Source: Tretioscincus oriximinensis (taxonomy: Eukaryota; Chordata; Lepidosauria; Squamata; Gymnophthalmidae). From it: a stretch of DNA of 64,000 nt. The stretch spans positions 711,692 through 775,691 of the forward strand of contig JAJVDF010000167.1 of the NCBI GenBank assembly GCA_022410635.1, given 5' to 3'. Positions 43,103 through 54,862 of this stretch are shown here, in pieces (the first letter of the stretch is position 1; each line of letters starts with the position of its first letter). Under the pieces are notes generated by a model, which saw nothing but the letters and a program-made list of their open reading frames with translations, made no database searches and was not told the DNA's origin. The translations under genes were made by a program, and so were the position numbers.

Positions 43103-45985
43103 GATCGTCGCGTAGCAGCCCCCCAACACAGCTATTTCTTTGAAACTTTCCATGAAAGGAACACCCTTATTCAAGTAAATCACCCCTGGTATATCGGTAG
43201 ATTTTGAAAAAAAGGACTATTGATAGACTGGACTTGGGCGCTACTTTTCAGTGTTCAAGCCCGATCTGAGCTTCATCCTATGCAGACAGAAGAAACGGGA
43301 AATGAGTGGGCCTCCTTTATAATGTTCCAGCATACGAAAGGAAGCCAACTTGATCCACACAATTTAACTTGAGATTGAAAAGTTTACAGTCACATGCTTC
43401 AGAAGCAAAAACTAGGATTCGCATGGTAGACCTTGTCCAAGGTTACACTGCTGTGCTTGTTTGAATGCAGACTTCTTTTTCTGCAACAGATCCCCACTTT
43501 ATTCAGTAAAACTGTACAATACAGCTATGCTTTTAAAAAATAAAATATTTCTGAAACTTTAGAGTTGAAGTATTAACAATGGCTCCAGTACCAATCACAG
43601 CCATTTACTATTCCAAATCCAACAGTTCAAATATACGTTGTTTTCTTTCCCCCATTGCAATTTTGTATGATTTATTAAAATTTTAAAAACTCTGTGAGCA
43701 CTCAGTGTGCTTCTAAGGTCCAATTGGGATTCAAATGCATGGAATCCTAGATCTTAGCCTGAAGCTCCCATCTCTACATTGCACTGTAATCAAAACAGAC
43801 TGTTTTGCTTTTATGAGTGTGAAAGAGTGAATTAATGACAGGATGAATTAATTAACAAATTAATTAATATGAATGGAGGAATCACATGGATAATGAAACA
43901 CAAATCACAACTGAATTTAAAGTTTTCACAAATTACTGTAATATCCCTCCTACATATCTATTCCATGGTCATCCCTATATAATGTTGCCTGTTCTAATAA
44001 CACAATCATTTTCTTCCATTGTGCCAGTATTACTATTGTTGGGACAACCAATAATGCTGCAAGATTTTCCTGTTTCGTGAAGATTAAGTCAGTACAACTA
44101 TGCTTTGATATTTCCATGAGTGATTATGTAGAGAGCTGAAGATTAACTAATAATGTCATTGATCCATTGTATCATCCGCTGAAGGAAGTGGGAGCACAAA
44201 TCAATTTGCTGATGTATTTTAGATGAGATCAGCTGTTGGAACATTTTAGCGTGCCTTCTGGGAAATCAAAGCATCAAAAATCCAGCCCTTCCACTGAAAT
44301 TCTTGAGAGCAGTTGGAAGGCTGCAGCAACAGGGATACAAGCTGGCAGACTCACTTCAGTGCCATGAGACAGAGAAAGGCTAAATCCTGGGACCCAGTCT
44401 ATTCTATGCTCCAGGATGCACATTCAAAAAGCATTGATGCATTGCACACAGCAGTCTAGAATACAAAGTGCACCTGAAGAAAGCCACACATTTTTAAAGT
44501 CTTTATAAAAGTGTCTTACTGTGCTGATACTTTCCCCTTAGCCTCATGAAATCTTTACCAAAATGCTATCTAAACTGTGTAATCTTCTTTTCAAAAAGTT
44601 GTAGCTTCTTGGTGAACACAATAAAGAGTTTAACCTTCTGGAAATTGCAACTTCAGACTTACCTCTGCCCTCATGGCTTTGTCTGCAGATAAACTATTGA
44701 TAGTCTGTCTGGACCCAGGATGTCCACCTATCTTGTTCTTCAGTTTTGAAGACACTTCCCTGCCCTTGTGGTTTTGAACTTAAGAGTTTGATTTTCTTTT
44801 TCCACTGTGATCTCATTATGCTGGTCTCTAAAGTTTGCAAGGCCCGATAGCAGCGTGTTGTAAGGAGCAAATAAAGTACAAGAAAAAAAAGGGGAAAGCT
44901 TTTACCCTTGGCCTGACTAAATTGATCCATAACATAAAAAACCAAAATATATAAATGCTTTAGAAATCTCAGAGCAAACTTTTATGACATCAATGCAAGG
45001 GACCCCTAATGATTTTTTTGCCTCAAAGAAACACCCTTCATGAATAGAAACTGAAATAATGTGTGTGGGTAGAGAAAAAGAAGGCAGATTTTTAGAAAGA
45101 AAAAAGAAGGAAAACTAATACATGGACTATAGCAAACAAAGAGCCATTACCTAATAATCTGATTTAAGGAGCTCAGCAGTCCACATGTAGTTTGAATCAG
45201 ATCTATATTAAAAACCCTCTAGTCTGGAGTAATGGTAAACCAATACATCCATATAAATACTATACTGTTCGCTTTGGATTAAGCGGTCATACTACCACAC
45301 AAAGACTGGATTTGAGTAAGCATGTGTTGACTACAAAGGGTACCTTTCAAATCTACATTGTAGAGTGGATCATATCAATTCTATTGTTGTCCAACCTTTT
45401 TAATACTGATGTCTACTGTTACAGATCAAGCATATTTACATTTGATTTACTTATATAGGTTTAGTATGATAAATGTATGAAGGGCCCATTTTTTTGCTAA
45501 CAGCCCCCATATCCCTGATGTATCATCTGCTTTTAAAAGAGTCTTCCCTGTGAGCAGGTTACATTCATTACATTGAAAATATGCACATCTTCAGGTTAAT
45601 TCTCCTGTAAGTACTTTTAATGAAAAATGATTCAACTGGTAAAAATGTTTGTATGTCTTCTGGGCTTCATTTTTAANAGGCAAATATGCATTTAAGGTAG
45701 GACCATTAGCAAATTATAAGCATATGTTAATAACATGTCCAAGCCAATGTGCATCAATCATACCATCCAGATCAAATACAAGGCTACCCCAGCACAGAGT
45801 ATATTGCAAAGTCTAAACATGATGCTGCCAAGACATGAACTGTAGCCAGGCTGTCACTGTTCAAATAAGGATGTAGCCAGTATACTAACCAAATCTAATG
45901 ATAGCCAGTTCTGGCCATAGACGTGTCCCAATCCTTCACAGTTAAAATTACTCCAAGAACACTCCCAAACTATACATATTTTTTT
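43103..45985. other. CpG-bearing patch to 43310, then AT-rich background
   Basis: About eleven CpG fall between 43020 and 43310, unlike the CpG-poor surroundings. After that I recognise nothing to 45985. A palindromic ATTAATTAA patch lies near 43840-43870. Confidence 0.4.
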
Positions 45986-45989
45986 TTCT

Positions 45990-46300
45990 CTAAGAGTGTA
46001 CAACCTCATCAAGGACAGGAAAAAATTCCAGGTTCTGGAATTTGGTACTTCCAAAGTCACTAGGGTCCAGCTTAAATTTGTTGGTACTCATATCCCAGTT
46101 CAGGATAGTCACAGCCTGTTCTGACTGAGATATTGTAGAAAAATAGAAATGAATATCATTAGTATACTGAAGAGACTCAAATCCAAAGTCTCTGATGACC
46201 ACTCCCACTAGTTTCACATGCAAGTTAAATAGCACAGTGACTGTGCCCAACCTCTAGAAAGCTACTCTATGGGATCCCTCCTGTGTTTTGGAGGAGAAGC
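45990..46300 (-). pseudogene. L2-type LINE RT fragment with decayed catalytic box
   Basis: An 86-codon minus frame reads 'TVTVLFNLHVKLVGVVIRDF', then Y-T-N-D at the place of the RT catalytic Y-A-D-D, then 'SEQAVTILNWDMSTNKFKLD' and a trailing 'PVLDEV'. This is the palm C region of L2-clade RTs (LFNIYMKPLG…YADDTQLY…KLNPDKTE). The second aspartate remains but the first is replaced by asparagine, so the enzyme would be inactive. Upstream sequence to about 46560 is probably the same element in other frames. Confidence 0.65.
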
Positions 46301-46560
46301 AGTGTATTGCTATGGCTCCCACCTCCATATTCCCTTTTCTTGGAGGCAATCCATGGGTAATGATATCGAATCCCTTTTCCACTATTCTTCAGAAAGACCT
46401 TGATTGGATCACTCAAAGCAAATTCTATCCCAAAACTAGGTCTGAACACAAACTGAAACAGATATAAAGTCAGTTTCTTCTAAAAAAATGTCTGCAGCTG
46501 CACAAAAATAATTCTCTCCAACATCTTGCAACTGGACACCAATTCTTTCAGGGATAGTGA

Positions 46561-47384
46561 AACATTCACCATACCTAAACGGAACCATCTATTACTATAT
46601 GACTTCTTCTAATAGTGGTGGGCAGGAGAGCATTTGGTGAGAAACACAGCAACAAGCATCTTGCCTGTGTAAACAGGCCTTACAGTTTCCATAAAACTGG
46701 ATCACACAGTGTTTTGGACAATTCACAAGATGCTTGTATCAAAAGAAGCATTCAACTCTGTATAAAAATGAATGATTTTATCCTCAATGTACCGTATAGA
46801 ATTGTTCTAGCTGAGATTTAAGGATTCCAAATGATAATTTGATGGGGCAGATGACAATAGCCCCCTGAACCTGTTTGATGATTGCTTGAGAGTAGAATAG
46901 ATTTTTTTTTCATAGCCTTCACTGCCATGCATAATAATTTGCTCTTCATGTATTCAATCATCTTCATGATAAATATACTTAACATTTGCATTCCAGCTGT
47001 TTCCTGACTTGTTTCATCACCTGGAGTTCTTCAGAAAATCAAGCACTCCACAGTGCTAGACAAGGCACTCAGGAGCAATTAGATCAACAATTTGTTGTAT
47101 CTCTCTAGTCTAGTACTCTACAAGAATCTAACTGGGATCATCAATTCTGGCTTCTGGAAGTTTCCCTTTGCTTTTCATGCAATTCTGGAAGCAAATCATC
47201 TTAATTACATCCATTCTTAGGAATAGAGTGTTCTATCAATAATAGTCTATCCATAACAATGTAACAATAGCAACTAACCTAGTTAGTTTTAGAAAATATT
47301 ATAGAATTGCCCATGAAGGATAGGCATAGATAGCAATGGTCTCTAAAATAGAGAGAGATGGAGGATACTCTAAAAGCTATTTGC
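46561..47384. other. AT-rich DNA without recognised feature
   Basis: Nothing recognised. Confidence 0.5.
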
Positions 47385-47714
47385 AGGAGGAAGAGGAGGA
47401 AGAGGAAGAGGAAGAAGAAGAAGAAGTGGATTCTTATACCCCGCTTTTCTCACCTTTCAAAGGGATTGAAAGCGGTTTACAAGGATATTTTGCCCAAAGG
47501 CTGACATTCTATCTTCCCCACCAGGCTGCAGTGGTTCCCATGTATCTACTTGCAGTCAGTTGCAATTTCCTGCAATTCATGCTTTCGAATAGCTGGGTTG
47601 GCTAGAGCTACAGGCAAGTGGAAGATGCTCACTCCTCCCCACGTCCAACACAGGGCTTCGAAACCCAATCTGCCAGACAAGAGACAGTTTCCTAAGCAAC
47701 TGAGCCATTTATGC
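47385..47714 (-). mobile_element. SINE-A copy with GGA/GAA tail
   Basis: Tail of GAGGAA/GAA units (47385-47427), body with 'TTATACCCCGCTTTTCTCAC' and 'GGCTGACATTCTATCTTCCC', B box complement at about 47656-47668 (GGCTTCGAAACCC), A box complement AAGCAACTGAGCCA. The head end directly abuts a plus-strand CR1-A fragment at 47716. Confidence 0.88.
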
Positions 47715-47715
47715 C

Positions 47716-47858
47716 TGCAGGAAGGCAGGACTGGGTTAAGATTTTGCCTTCTTCTGCCTGAGAAAGTCCAGAAGCAACTAGTGGGCCACAATATAAGATA
47801 GGATTCTCAAATAGAATCAATAGCCTGATCTAGCAAGATAATTAATATGTTCTTATTG
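47716..47858 (+). mobile_element. CR1 family A 3' end
   Basis: 'AAGATTTTGCCTTCTTCTGC', 'ATAGCCTGATCTAGCAAGAT' and ATGTTCTTATTG end. It is a short, diverged plus-strand copy. Confidence 0.75.
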
Positions 47859-49196
47859 TACAGTGCTGGTACTATATCATTGTCAGTTATTTTGAAGAAA
47901 GCAGTCTTTTGAAATGCTAATATTAGTAAAAAAAATTAATATGGATGATTTCAAATTGTTTGGAAAGTCATAATATGAAATAAAACTGTTGATCAATTCT
48001 ATTTCAAATGAAAAATGCCCACTCTGATAACATCTAATGAGATGATATCAACATAATAAATGAACTGTGATAATTGCTTGATGACCACATGATTCAGCAG
48101 CAGTACAGTGAGCATGCTACATATCTCCATCTGGTGCTACATATCTGGGAATTTTGCCAGTGCAAAAGATCTGGATGTGGGCAATTAGGGCTGTTTATAT
48201 CTGCACATGTGTACAGTCAGCATCAGCAGCCAGCCAGCCAGGTGATTATGAGACATCAAAGCTGCTTTTCTCTGCCATTTTGATATAGTGCAATATCACA
48301 GGTTACATATACCACTATGGTATGTGAACCACCAAACCATGTAGCAATCATAACATAGTCACGTAATAATCATACTAAAAACTGTCTGTCTGGATGCAGC
48401 CATAGTAAAAATATATACCAATGATAATATCACAATGAAATCTAGACTAGGCTAGACTCTTCTAACCGTGATCACCAGTTGAAAATGGTAAACAAAAAGG
48501 ATTAAGATACCAAGTGGAAAAGACATTAACAGTCTCGTTCCAGAAGAAAATTATGAATATCATGCTATCCTCCAAGCACATTAAGTACGAATAAGTTAAG
48601 GTCAGCAAGGAATATATCCAAAAAGTCAGAAAGATTCTTAAATCCAAACTGAATGATGGCAACACCATCAAGGCCATTAATCCTCCTTTAGAAAGAAGCA
48701 GCTAAAAATCTGAAGAGATAAGTGGAAAAATAAAACACTTTGTAACCAGTAATTCAATACCATACAATAGAAAGCTGATAACATTTCAGTTTTTTTAACT
48801 GAGCCAATATCATTTTCAATTTGTTTTATCAATGTTGCTACTATATTATATTCTTTGAGATTGAACCATATATTTTTCTAAAATGCCATCATTTAGTTTT
48901 GTCAGTAAAACCTTCTCTACTGCTTTCATTTCTCAATAATCTTTTATAAAACAGATGTTTTTAACTGCTGATTTTGGTGGTTTGGGGGAGGATGTGGAAC
49001 TTCAGTGTTCTTCATGGTAGCTGTTACTCTCCTCTCCCCTTCTCTATAATGTCATAAACATTTTAGTGCCTCAGCTGAGATCATGGTCTCATCCAGACAT
49101 AGTTTTTCTACTTCTATAGTAGTAGAATCTGAAGAATCTGCCTCATGAAGAATCTGCCTCACGTTCTCATGTAGATTCAGTAAACTTTCTAAAAAA
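47859..49196. other. AT-rich DNA; one local duplication
   Basis: No gene recognised. GAAGAATCTGCCTCA occurs twice in tandem near 49130-49160. Confidence 0.5.
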
Positions 49197-49387
49197 ATTC
49201 TAACATTCAGGGTGATAAACCAGTGGAACAGTTTGCTACGAGAGGTGGTGAATTTGCCTTCAATGGGAGTTTTCAAACAGAGACTGGACAACCATCTGTC
49301 TGGGATGGTTTAATGAATCCTGCATTGAGCAGGGGGTTGGACCCGATGGCCCTGGAGGTCCCTTCCAACTCTATGATTCTATGATTC
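49197..49387 (+). mobile_element. CR1 family B 3' end
   Basis: It starts inside the ORF end ('GGGTGATAAACCAGTGGAAC'), continues through 'TTTGCCTTCAATGGGAGTTT' and the UTR ('CTGTCTGGGATGGTTTAATG') to two octamers. Near-consensus, thus young. The minus-strand frame at 49052-49291 is antisense to it. Confidence 0.93.
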
Positions 49388-49389
49388 AG

Positions 49390-51080
49390 TAATCCACTCG
49401 GTTTAAACCCCATTGCCACGGGTTGTGTAAATAATATAGTTGTACTGATTTTAGAGTGAGCACCTGCATGTCTTCATTAAAAGTACATACAAGAGAAGGA
49501 GGCAAGAATTGAGAGCAAAGTTCTGACATATAGGGGCTGCACATATGGTTAATACACGAATCTGTAAAACAAATACTCACTGCTGTAATACAGAGAAAGA
49601 GGTATATGAAGGCAGAGACACAATTGGGTTATTACAGATTTAAAATAAATACCAGATTTAACCCACTTGTCTGGCTGGAGCCCATGTTTCCACTTCAGCA
49701 TATTCCAGGTCAGGGATTTGTGTTGCTTGTACATGGGTGAAAATGTGAAATACACAGTGAAAACTGTGTTGCCCAAACCCATGTTTTGAAAAGAATTGCC
49801 CAAAACTTAAAGTTGGCAACTAGGGCAGCTCTTGTATAATTAAATATAAAAAATATGTTGGTGACTGATATATGAGTACCATGAGTACATACTGTATGAG
49901 CTCTTTGTGAAATCAGCCAAAACAGTGACACCTGCTGAGGTATAACAAGTGGACAGAAATTATTCAAGCAGTAAACAAGAATATATACAGTAGTATCATA
50001 ATAAAACAGGATTATAAAACCTACATTTCTAGGCATTGATTATTGTTTTGTTTTGTTTTCAATGACACACCCACATACCTAAAATTCACAGAATGATTTG
50101 CCTTGAATTGCATGTCTTTACTTTAGTTCACATTCTGAGCATGAATGTCATGCATACTCTGTCTAGTAAAAATGTTTATACTTAGTTAATATTTCCCGTC
50201 ATTATTCCTTGTGAGATCCCCATCAGTTTTAAATTGCTTATTTATGCAAGGACATGGCATTATGCATGCTAACTGCAAAGGACAAAATGTTTGTGCTAAT
50301 TAATCCTCTAATTTGCTTCGAATGAGTAATTTGCCCTGATGTTTGATAGCGGCACTGGTGCAACATGTGCAGTATTGAAAACCTCGCTGACAACATATAA
50401 CATCTTATGTCAAATATACATCACTTTGTTCTAAGCAAGGATCAGGGCTATAGCTCTGGTGGAATGGGCCTTTGAAAAAGAAACCAAACTGGGCACAACA
50501 TGCCATTTGGACTGAGACCAAAGTGTGCACAAAGTATCATAATCAATGGTAAATTCTTCAGGATGGAAGAAACATTTCTCCCTGAGATCCTAGCAGACAA
50601 CTGAGCTTCTTCAATGGCAATTATTATTCTGTTAAGAAGCCCAACTTCAGTTTTCTAAAACGTGAATTGAATTTGCTGTATGAGTAAACAATTTTCAAGG
50701 AACGACAGGCAAAAGCCACCAGTTCTTGCAGTAAAAGTCAATTCCTGAGTCCCAAATATAGAATAATCACCATTTCACTTGGGTAGTTCTAGTTCAATGT
50801 TCACCTGCTTAACGTCTTCCAAATGTTTTAGAATACCATTCCCATCAACTGCAGACTGAATAGTCATTTTAATACCTTTCTGCAATTACTTTTAGTCAGA
50901 GCAAAGGTCTGCAAAGTCTTCCTCTGGGTGGTATTGATTAGGGTTGCTATAAAAAGCCAAGATAAGAAAGCTGCAGATTTAGTGTGGAGAAAAGGAAAAG
51001 CCAGTATTATACGTGCACCTGCTAAAACTTCCTCTTTTGTGCACCCCTTAAAGCACCAGTTATCCGGTCCCCTCTCTCTC
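49390..51080. other. AT-rich DNA without recognised feature
   Basis: Nothing recognised. TAGGGTTGCTATA at about 50939 resembles the hAT-like terminus at 20227 but has no partner end. Confidence 0.5.
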
Positions 51081-51121
51081 TCATGTGTGTGTGTGTGTGA
51101 GAAAGAGAGAGAGAGAGAGAA
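51081..51121. repeat. (TG)n(AG)n compound microsatellite
   Basis: TGTGTGTG run of about 16 bases, then an AG run with one AAA interruption. Confidence 0.95.
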
Positions 51122-51816
51122 CTAGTGGCAGCCAGTGGAGAGAGAACTGTGTTCGCTGGGGATGTGAAATGAAGAGCAGAGGAAAGTGAGCAAACTTTTA
51201 CATTCAATACAACACATTTTAAGTTTGTGCACTCCCTGCAAGTACTGTTCAAAGCTGTTCAGAGACTGGGTAGGTAAACAGACCCCACATCTCCTTTTGA
51301 AGGCACCAATCACATGGAGGAGGCATTACCCACACATTCACTTGGCAAACCTCCATAACTCCACATGACTATGCTGACCAATGGCATGAACTCACCATCT
51401 CCAGGATTCTGCCACTGACAATGACTACATAGCTTTGCAGGCAGCAGGCAATGTAAACCCCATATGGTTAGTGAGGAGGGTCTCTGGGGTCTTTTCTTCT
51501 TCAATTCCCAGCAGCACATCCTCTGTGAGGGCCCATCTTCTGCCATTAACAGAACTATGTACAAATGTTGTTGCTACTTGTTAGGAGTGTGCAAAGTCCT
51601 AACAAAACCATCACTAGAACATTGCAATTGGCATACGTTTTTCCAACTTTCATTTCATGTTCCCTCCAAACACAAATCTCCACCTCTATGAGTTATTGCT
51701 GATGGCAAACCTATCCTGCTTCTATATGCTAATGTGGATCTCAAAGGCCATGCCCACTACAAGTACATTATCTCAGCATTAGATAAAGCATCATCCCTTT
51801 TTGAGAGACAGTGTGG
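51122..51816. other. No recognised feature
   Basis: Short overlapping frames on both strands without motifs; no repeat recognised. Confidence 0.45.
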
Positions 51817-52607
51817 TATTATTTATTTTATGTATTTATTTATACTTATACCCCGCCCTATACGTGAAGATCTCAGGGTGGCCAAAACAGTAAAACATCA
51901 CTACAAAATTAAAACAGTATAAAACAATATTTAAAAGTAGGGATAAAGATGGCATTTCTTCAGCCAAAGGCCAGGTAAAAGAGGTGCGTCTTCAAGGACC
52001 TTCTAAAAGAATACAACGATGATGACAGATGCACCTTGAGGGGGAGACTATTCCAAAGATAAGGGGCAACCACCGAGAAGGCCCTATCCCGGGTTCCCAC
52101 TCCACTGGCTGTTGAAAGGGGTGGTACAACCAGGAGGGCCTCTCCTGCAGATCTTAAGGAACGGGCAGGTTGGTATGGGAGAAGGCGTTCCTTTAGATAT
52201 TTGGGGCCCAAGTTACCTAGGGCTTTATAAGTTAAAGTCAGCACCTTGAATTGGGTTCGGTAGCAGATGGGTAGCTCTTTCAAGATTGGTGTGATGTGTG
52301 TCTGGCCAGCTGTTCTGGTCAGCAGTCTAGCTGCTGCATTCTGCACCAGCTGCAGCTTCCAAACTGTCTTCAAGGGCAGCCCCATATAGAGCGCATTACA
52401 ATAGTCCAATCTGGAAGTTACCAGAGCATGGATTACTGTGGCTAGATCATCCCTGTTCAGAAGTGGCCGTAACTGGCAAACCAGACGTAACTGGAAGTAG
52501 GCACTCCTGGCCACTGCCTCCACCTGATTTTCAAGTGTCAGTGCAGAGTCCAGAAGCACCCCAAGATTTCGCACCAGTCCCTTATAGGGTAATTCTACCC
52601 CACCATT
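51817..52607 (-). mobile_element. L2-clade LINE, 5'-truncated, recent
   Basis: Minus orientation: TATTTATTTTATG-type tail, 3' UTR ('CTATACGTGAAGATCTCAGG'), stop at 51960-51962, then open RT C-terminal coding sequence to the truncation at about 52607, where a SINE fragment begins. The UTR is shared with 34707-34862. The intact frame suggests it is the youngest L2 copy here. Confidence 0.9.
51960..52607 (-). pseudogene. L2 RT C-terminal coding region, open frame
   Basis: About 215 codons without a stop. The frame contains 'VRNLGVLLDSALTLENQV', 'HALVTSRLDYCNALYMGLP', 'KLQLVQNAAARLLTRTA' and 'SFRRSLKTHLFYLAFG', in the order typical of the L2-clade RT thumb and C-terminus. The catalytic palm and endonuclease are missing because of 5' truncation. 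There is no credible start codon: the frame continues upstream of any start through 'GGVELPYKGL'. Open but not a functional gene. Confidence 0.88.
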
Positions 52608-52722
52608 ATGGTTAGAGTGTCAGACTCTTATCTAAACATTCAATTCTGCACTTCTCCCTGAAGACAGCTAGGTGACCTTGGGTTACTCACAATGCAGAGA
52701 TCTCTCAGCCCCACGTAAGGAG
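52608..52722 (+). mobile_element. tRNA-headed SINE fragment (SINE-B/Sauria type)
   Basis: 'GGTTAGAGTGTCAGACTCTT' (A-box part of the tRNA-like head), then 'AGCTAGGTGACCTTGGGTTA' and 'GAGATCTCTCAGCCCCACGT', as in SINE-B at 30.0 kb. It lacks a 3' end. The B box region is degraded. Confidence 0.7.
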
Positions 52723-54068
52723 TACTGGAGAAGCCATTTCAGTGGTGCATCACAGCACACTCCAAAACACACCCAACAGAGATGCCAAGGTTAGGAACAA
52801 TTCTTCCTACTCTTGGTGACCTTTGTGTGTGACTCTGAAGTTCAGTGTGTGTGCATGCACACTGTAAGGCCAAGACATAATGGAATAGCATCATCACACA
52901 AATAGCATTGATCCTACAAACACACATTTTTCCATGGTTGAATTCAGTGGGATTGACTCTTTCAGATTCACTGATTCCTATCATGGACCTTTCAGCAAAA
53001 ACACTTGGAAGGCCATAGATTCCGGTATTAAAATATTTAATTCCATAATGATGACAGTAATCACACTGAGCTTTTNAGGGAAGCCAATATCCAAGAAGTA
53101 CAAACAGTGGCAATATTCAAGACATTAATAGCACTGATACTCATACCACCTTGATGAGAATAGCTAAAATATGCAGAGAGGGGGATATGTTGTGTTTGCA
53201 TTCTTGCTATCTCTCATTTTCAGAACTGCTAGACTGTTTCCAAAACTAAACAATTTCCTGTGAAGTATAGGATATTTATAAATAACCAGTGCATGTGTAA
53301 AAATACTGAATAATGTAATAAGTTTCTTTGCACAAGTAAGCAATGCCTCTAGACCTTGTTGATACAAGTTCATAATTTATGTAGCCCCTACCCCCTTTAG
53401 CAAACAAGCCACACAACTTTAAAAGTAAAATAAAAATGAGTGTATATACAACACCCCACCCTACCCTCCAGAATCTCCAAAAGAACCCTTCTCCAGAGGA
53501 CCACAAAATACTATTCAAAAGGGCTGCTGTAGCCAGGAGGATTATCTTGGATAAGCAAATTCTGCATATACAACAAACCAAGCAAACCAAGGAAAAACAA
53601 CCAATGTCAAACCAAATAAATATGCTCCTGCTTTTGTTGGCTACCAACTTCAACTTAACAGTGTGAGAAGCAAGAAGGAAGAAGACAGATTCAAAGAAGA
53701 AAAGCCAGTCATTGTAAATCGCTGTAGTCATTACAACCAGCCAGCTTATGCTAGAATATCAACACAATGAAAACATGGCTAGTTTATACATTGTACAGTA
53801 GAAAGGGCATTTACTGGAATCTCTCTGGCATTTAGGAAACAATCCCAACACCAAATCTTTGAGATATGTAATATTTTATTAGACAGAGTATGGAAAACAG
53901 TGCATTCATGATTGCTTCTCATGTAGGTTTCCTAGTAGCCTTAATGGTTACTGACAGCTATTGCTAGGTATGAAGAGGACAACTTAAGAAATGAATGTGA
54001 CACAAGCTAAGGACTTGGTCTTTTATAGGGCCCTGGATGCTACGGATGGCTGGAAAGATGTCCATATA
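52723..54068. other. AT-rich DNA without recognised feature
   Basis: Minus-strand frames of 124 and 151 codons at 52739-53113 and 53276-53731 carry no recognised domain and overlap opposite-strand frames. I regard them as chance. Confidence 0.45.
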
Positions 54069-54345
54069 AAAACATAAGAACATAAGAAGAACCTTGCTCA
54101 ATCTGGCCAGAGCCCATCTAGTCCAGCATTCTATCTCATACAGTGGGCCACCAATTGCATCTAGGCAGCATCAGGAATGGCTCTCCTGATCCAACTCATC
54201 CTTGTGCACCCTATATGAGGTCTTCTTATCCAGTTGTGGTTAGGAATAGGCCAATATAAGGCATTTTACAACTCAGGAGAGATGTTACAGACTGCCAATA
54301 GGCCCAGACATTTTTCTGGCATTAACTAATTTGGTAGTCCATTTC
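54069..54345 (-). mobile_element. CR1 family A 3' end
   Basis: ACATAAGAACATAAGAAGAA octamer end, 'CATCTAGTCCAGCATTCTAT', 'TGGGCCACCAATTGCATCTA'; then faded UTR to about 54345. Confidence 0.88.
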
Positions 54346-54490
54346 AGAGAAATAGCCGTGTTACTATAGTAGAAAGTCCAGCAAAGGAGCTAGCAGCACT
54401 TTGAGACTACCTTGAGAAAAGTGAAAGAAAAGTTTGAGAAACCCACTTTTCTCAAGTCAGTCACAAGGTGCTACTAGCTCCTTAACTAAT
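54346..54490. repeat. Dispersed repeat with internal foldback
   Basis: It begins 'TTTCAGAGAAATAGCCGTGT', like 16438. Arms 54384-54423 and 54444-54483 (40 bases) pair at 35 of 40 positions around a 20-base loop, so the repeat appears as two inverted halves. Confidence 0.7.
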
Positions 54491-54814
54491 TTGGGTTAAT
54501 CTTCAGAGATCACACTAAGCAGGTTAAGAGTNAATTTGTGTAAAACGTGTTCATGTTTGTGTAGTGCTAACAAACCTGCACCAGGATACTGCTAAATGCA
54601 TGTTCCCATGGGGCTCACAATGCCACATGAGAACTTCTGAAAAATTATGGAAAAATAAACTTCTACAAGCACACACAAGCACACACAAAAATCTCTGTGG
54701 GAACTATGTGCAATATCACAACAAAATGCACCTATTACAAATAAATAAATGCTAATCAGGACCTAAATTCTAATTTAATCCTTCCATTTCTAATAAAATT
54801 TATTAAATCAAATA
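54491..54814. other. No recognised feature
   Basis: Background sequence with an imperfect 'ACAAGCACACACA' duplication near 54665. Confidence 0.45.
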
Positions 54815-54862
54815 GATGATACTTATAAAGAAAATAAGGATGATACTTATAAAGAAAATAAG
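54815..54862. repeat. Perfect 24-bp tandem duplication
   Basis: The unit GATGATACTTATAAAGAAAA (first 20 bases) occurs at 54815 and 54839, two identical 24-base units side by side. Confidence 0.95.

Noticed and set aside
50939..50951. Second hAT-like terminus (TAGGGTTGCTATA)
   Set aside because: One end only, with a mismatch, and no partner or target duplication nearby.
52739..53113. 124-codon frame downstream of the L2 copy
   Set aside because: No homology recognised and it includes an N codon; not supported.
53276..53731. 151-codon minus-strand frame rich in hydrophobic residues
   Set aside because: Hydrophobic composition follows AT-rich DNA; no motif or start context; overlaps a plus-strand frame.
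54544..54760. Small plus-strand frame with start near 54564
   Set aside because: 63 codons, no motif; AC-repeat-like content.
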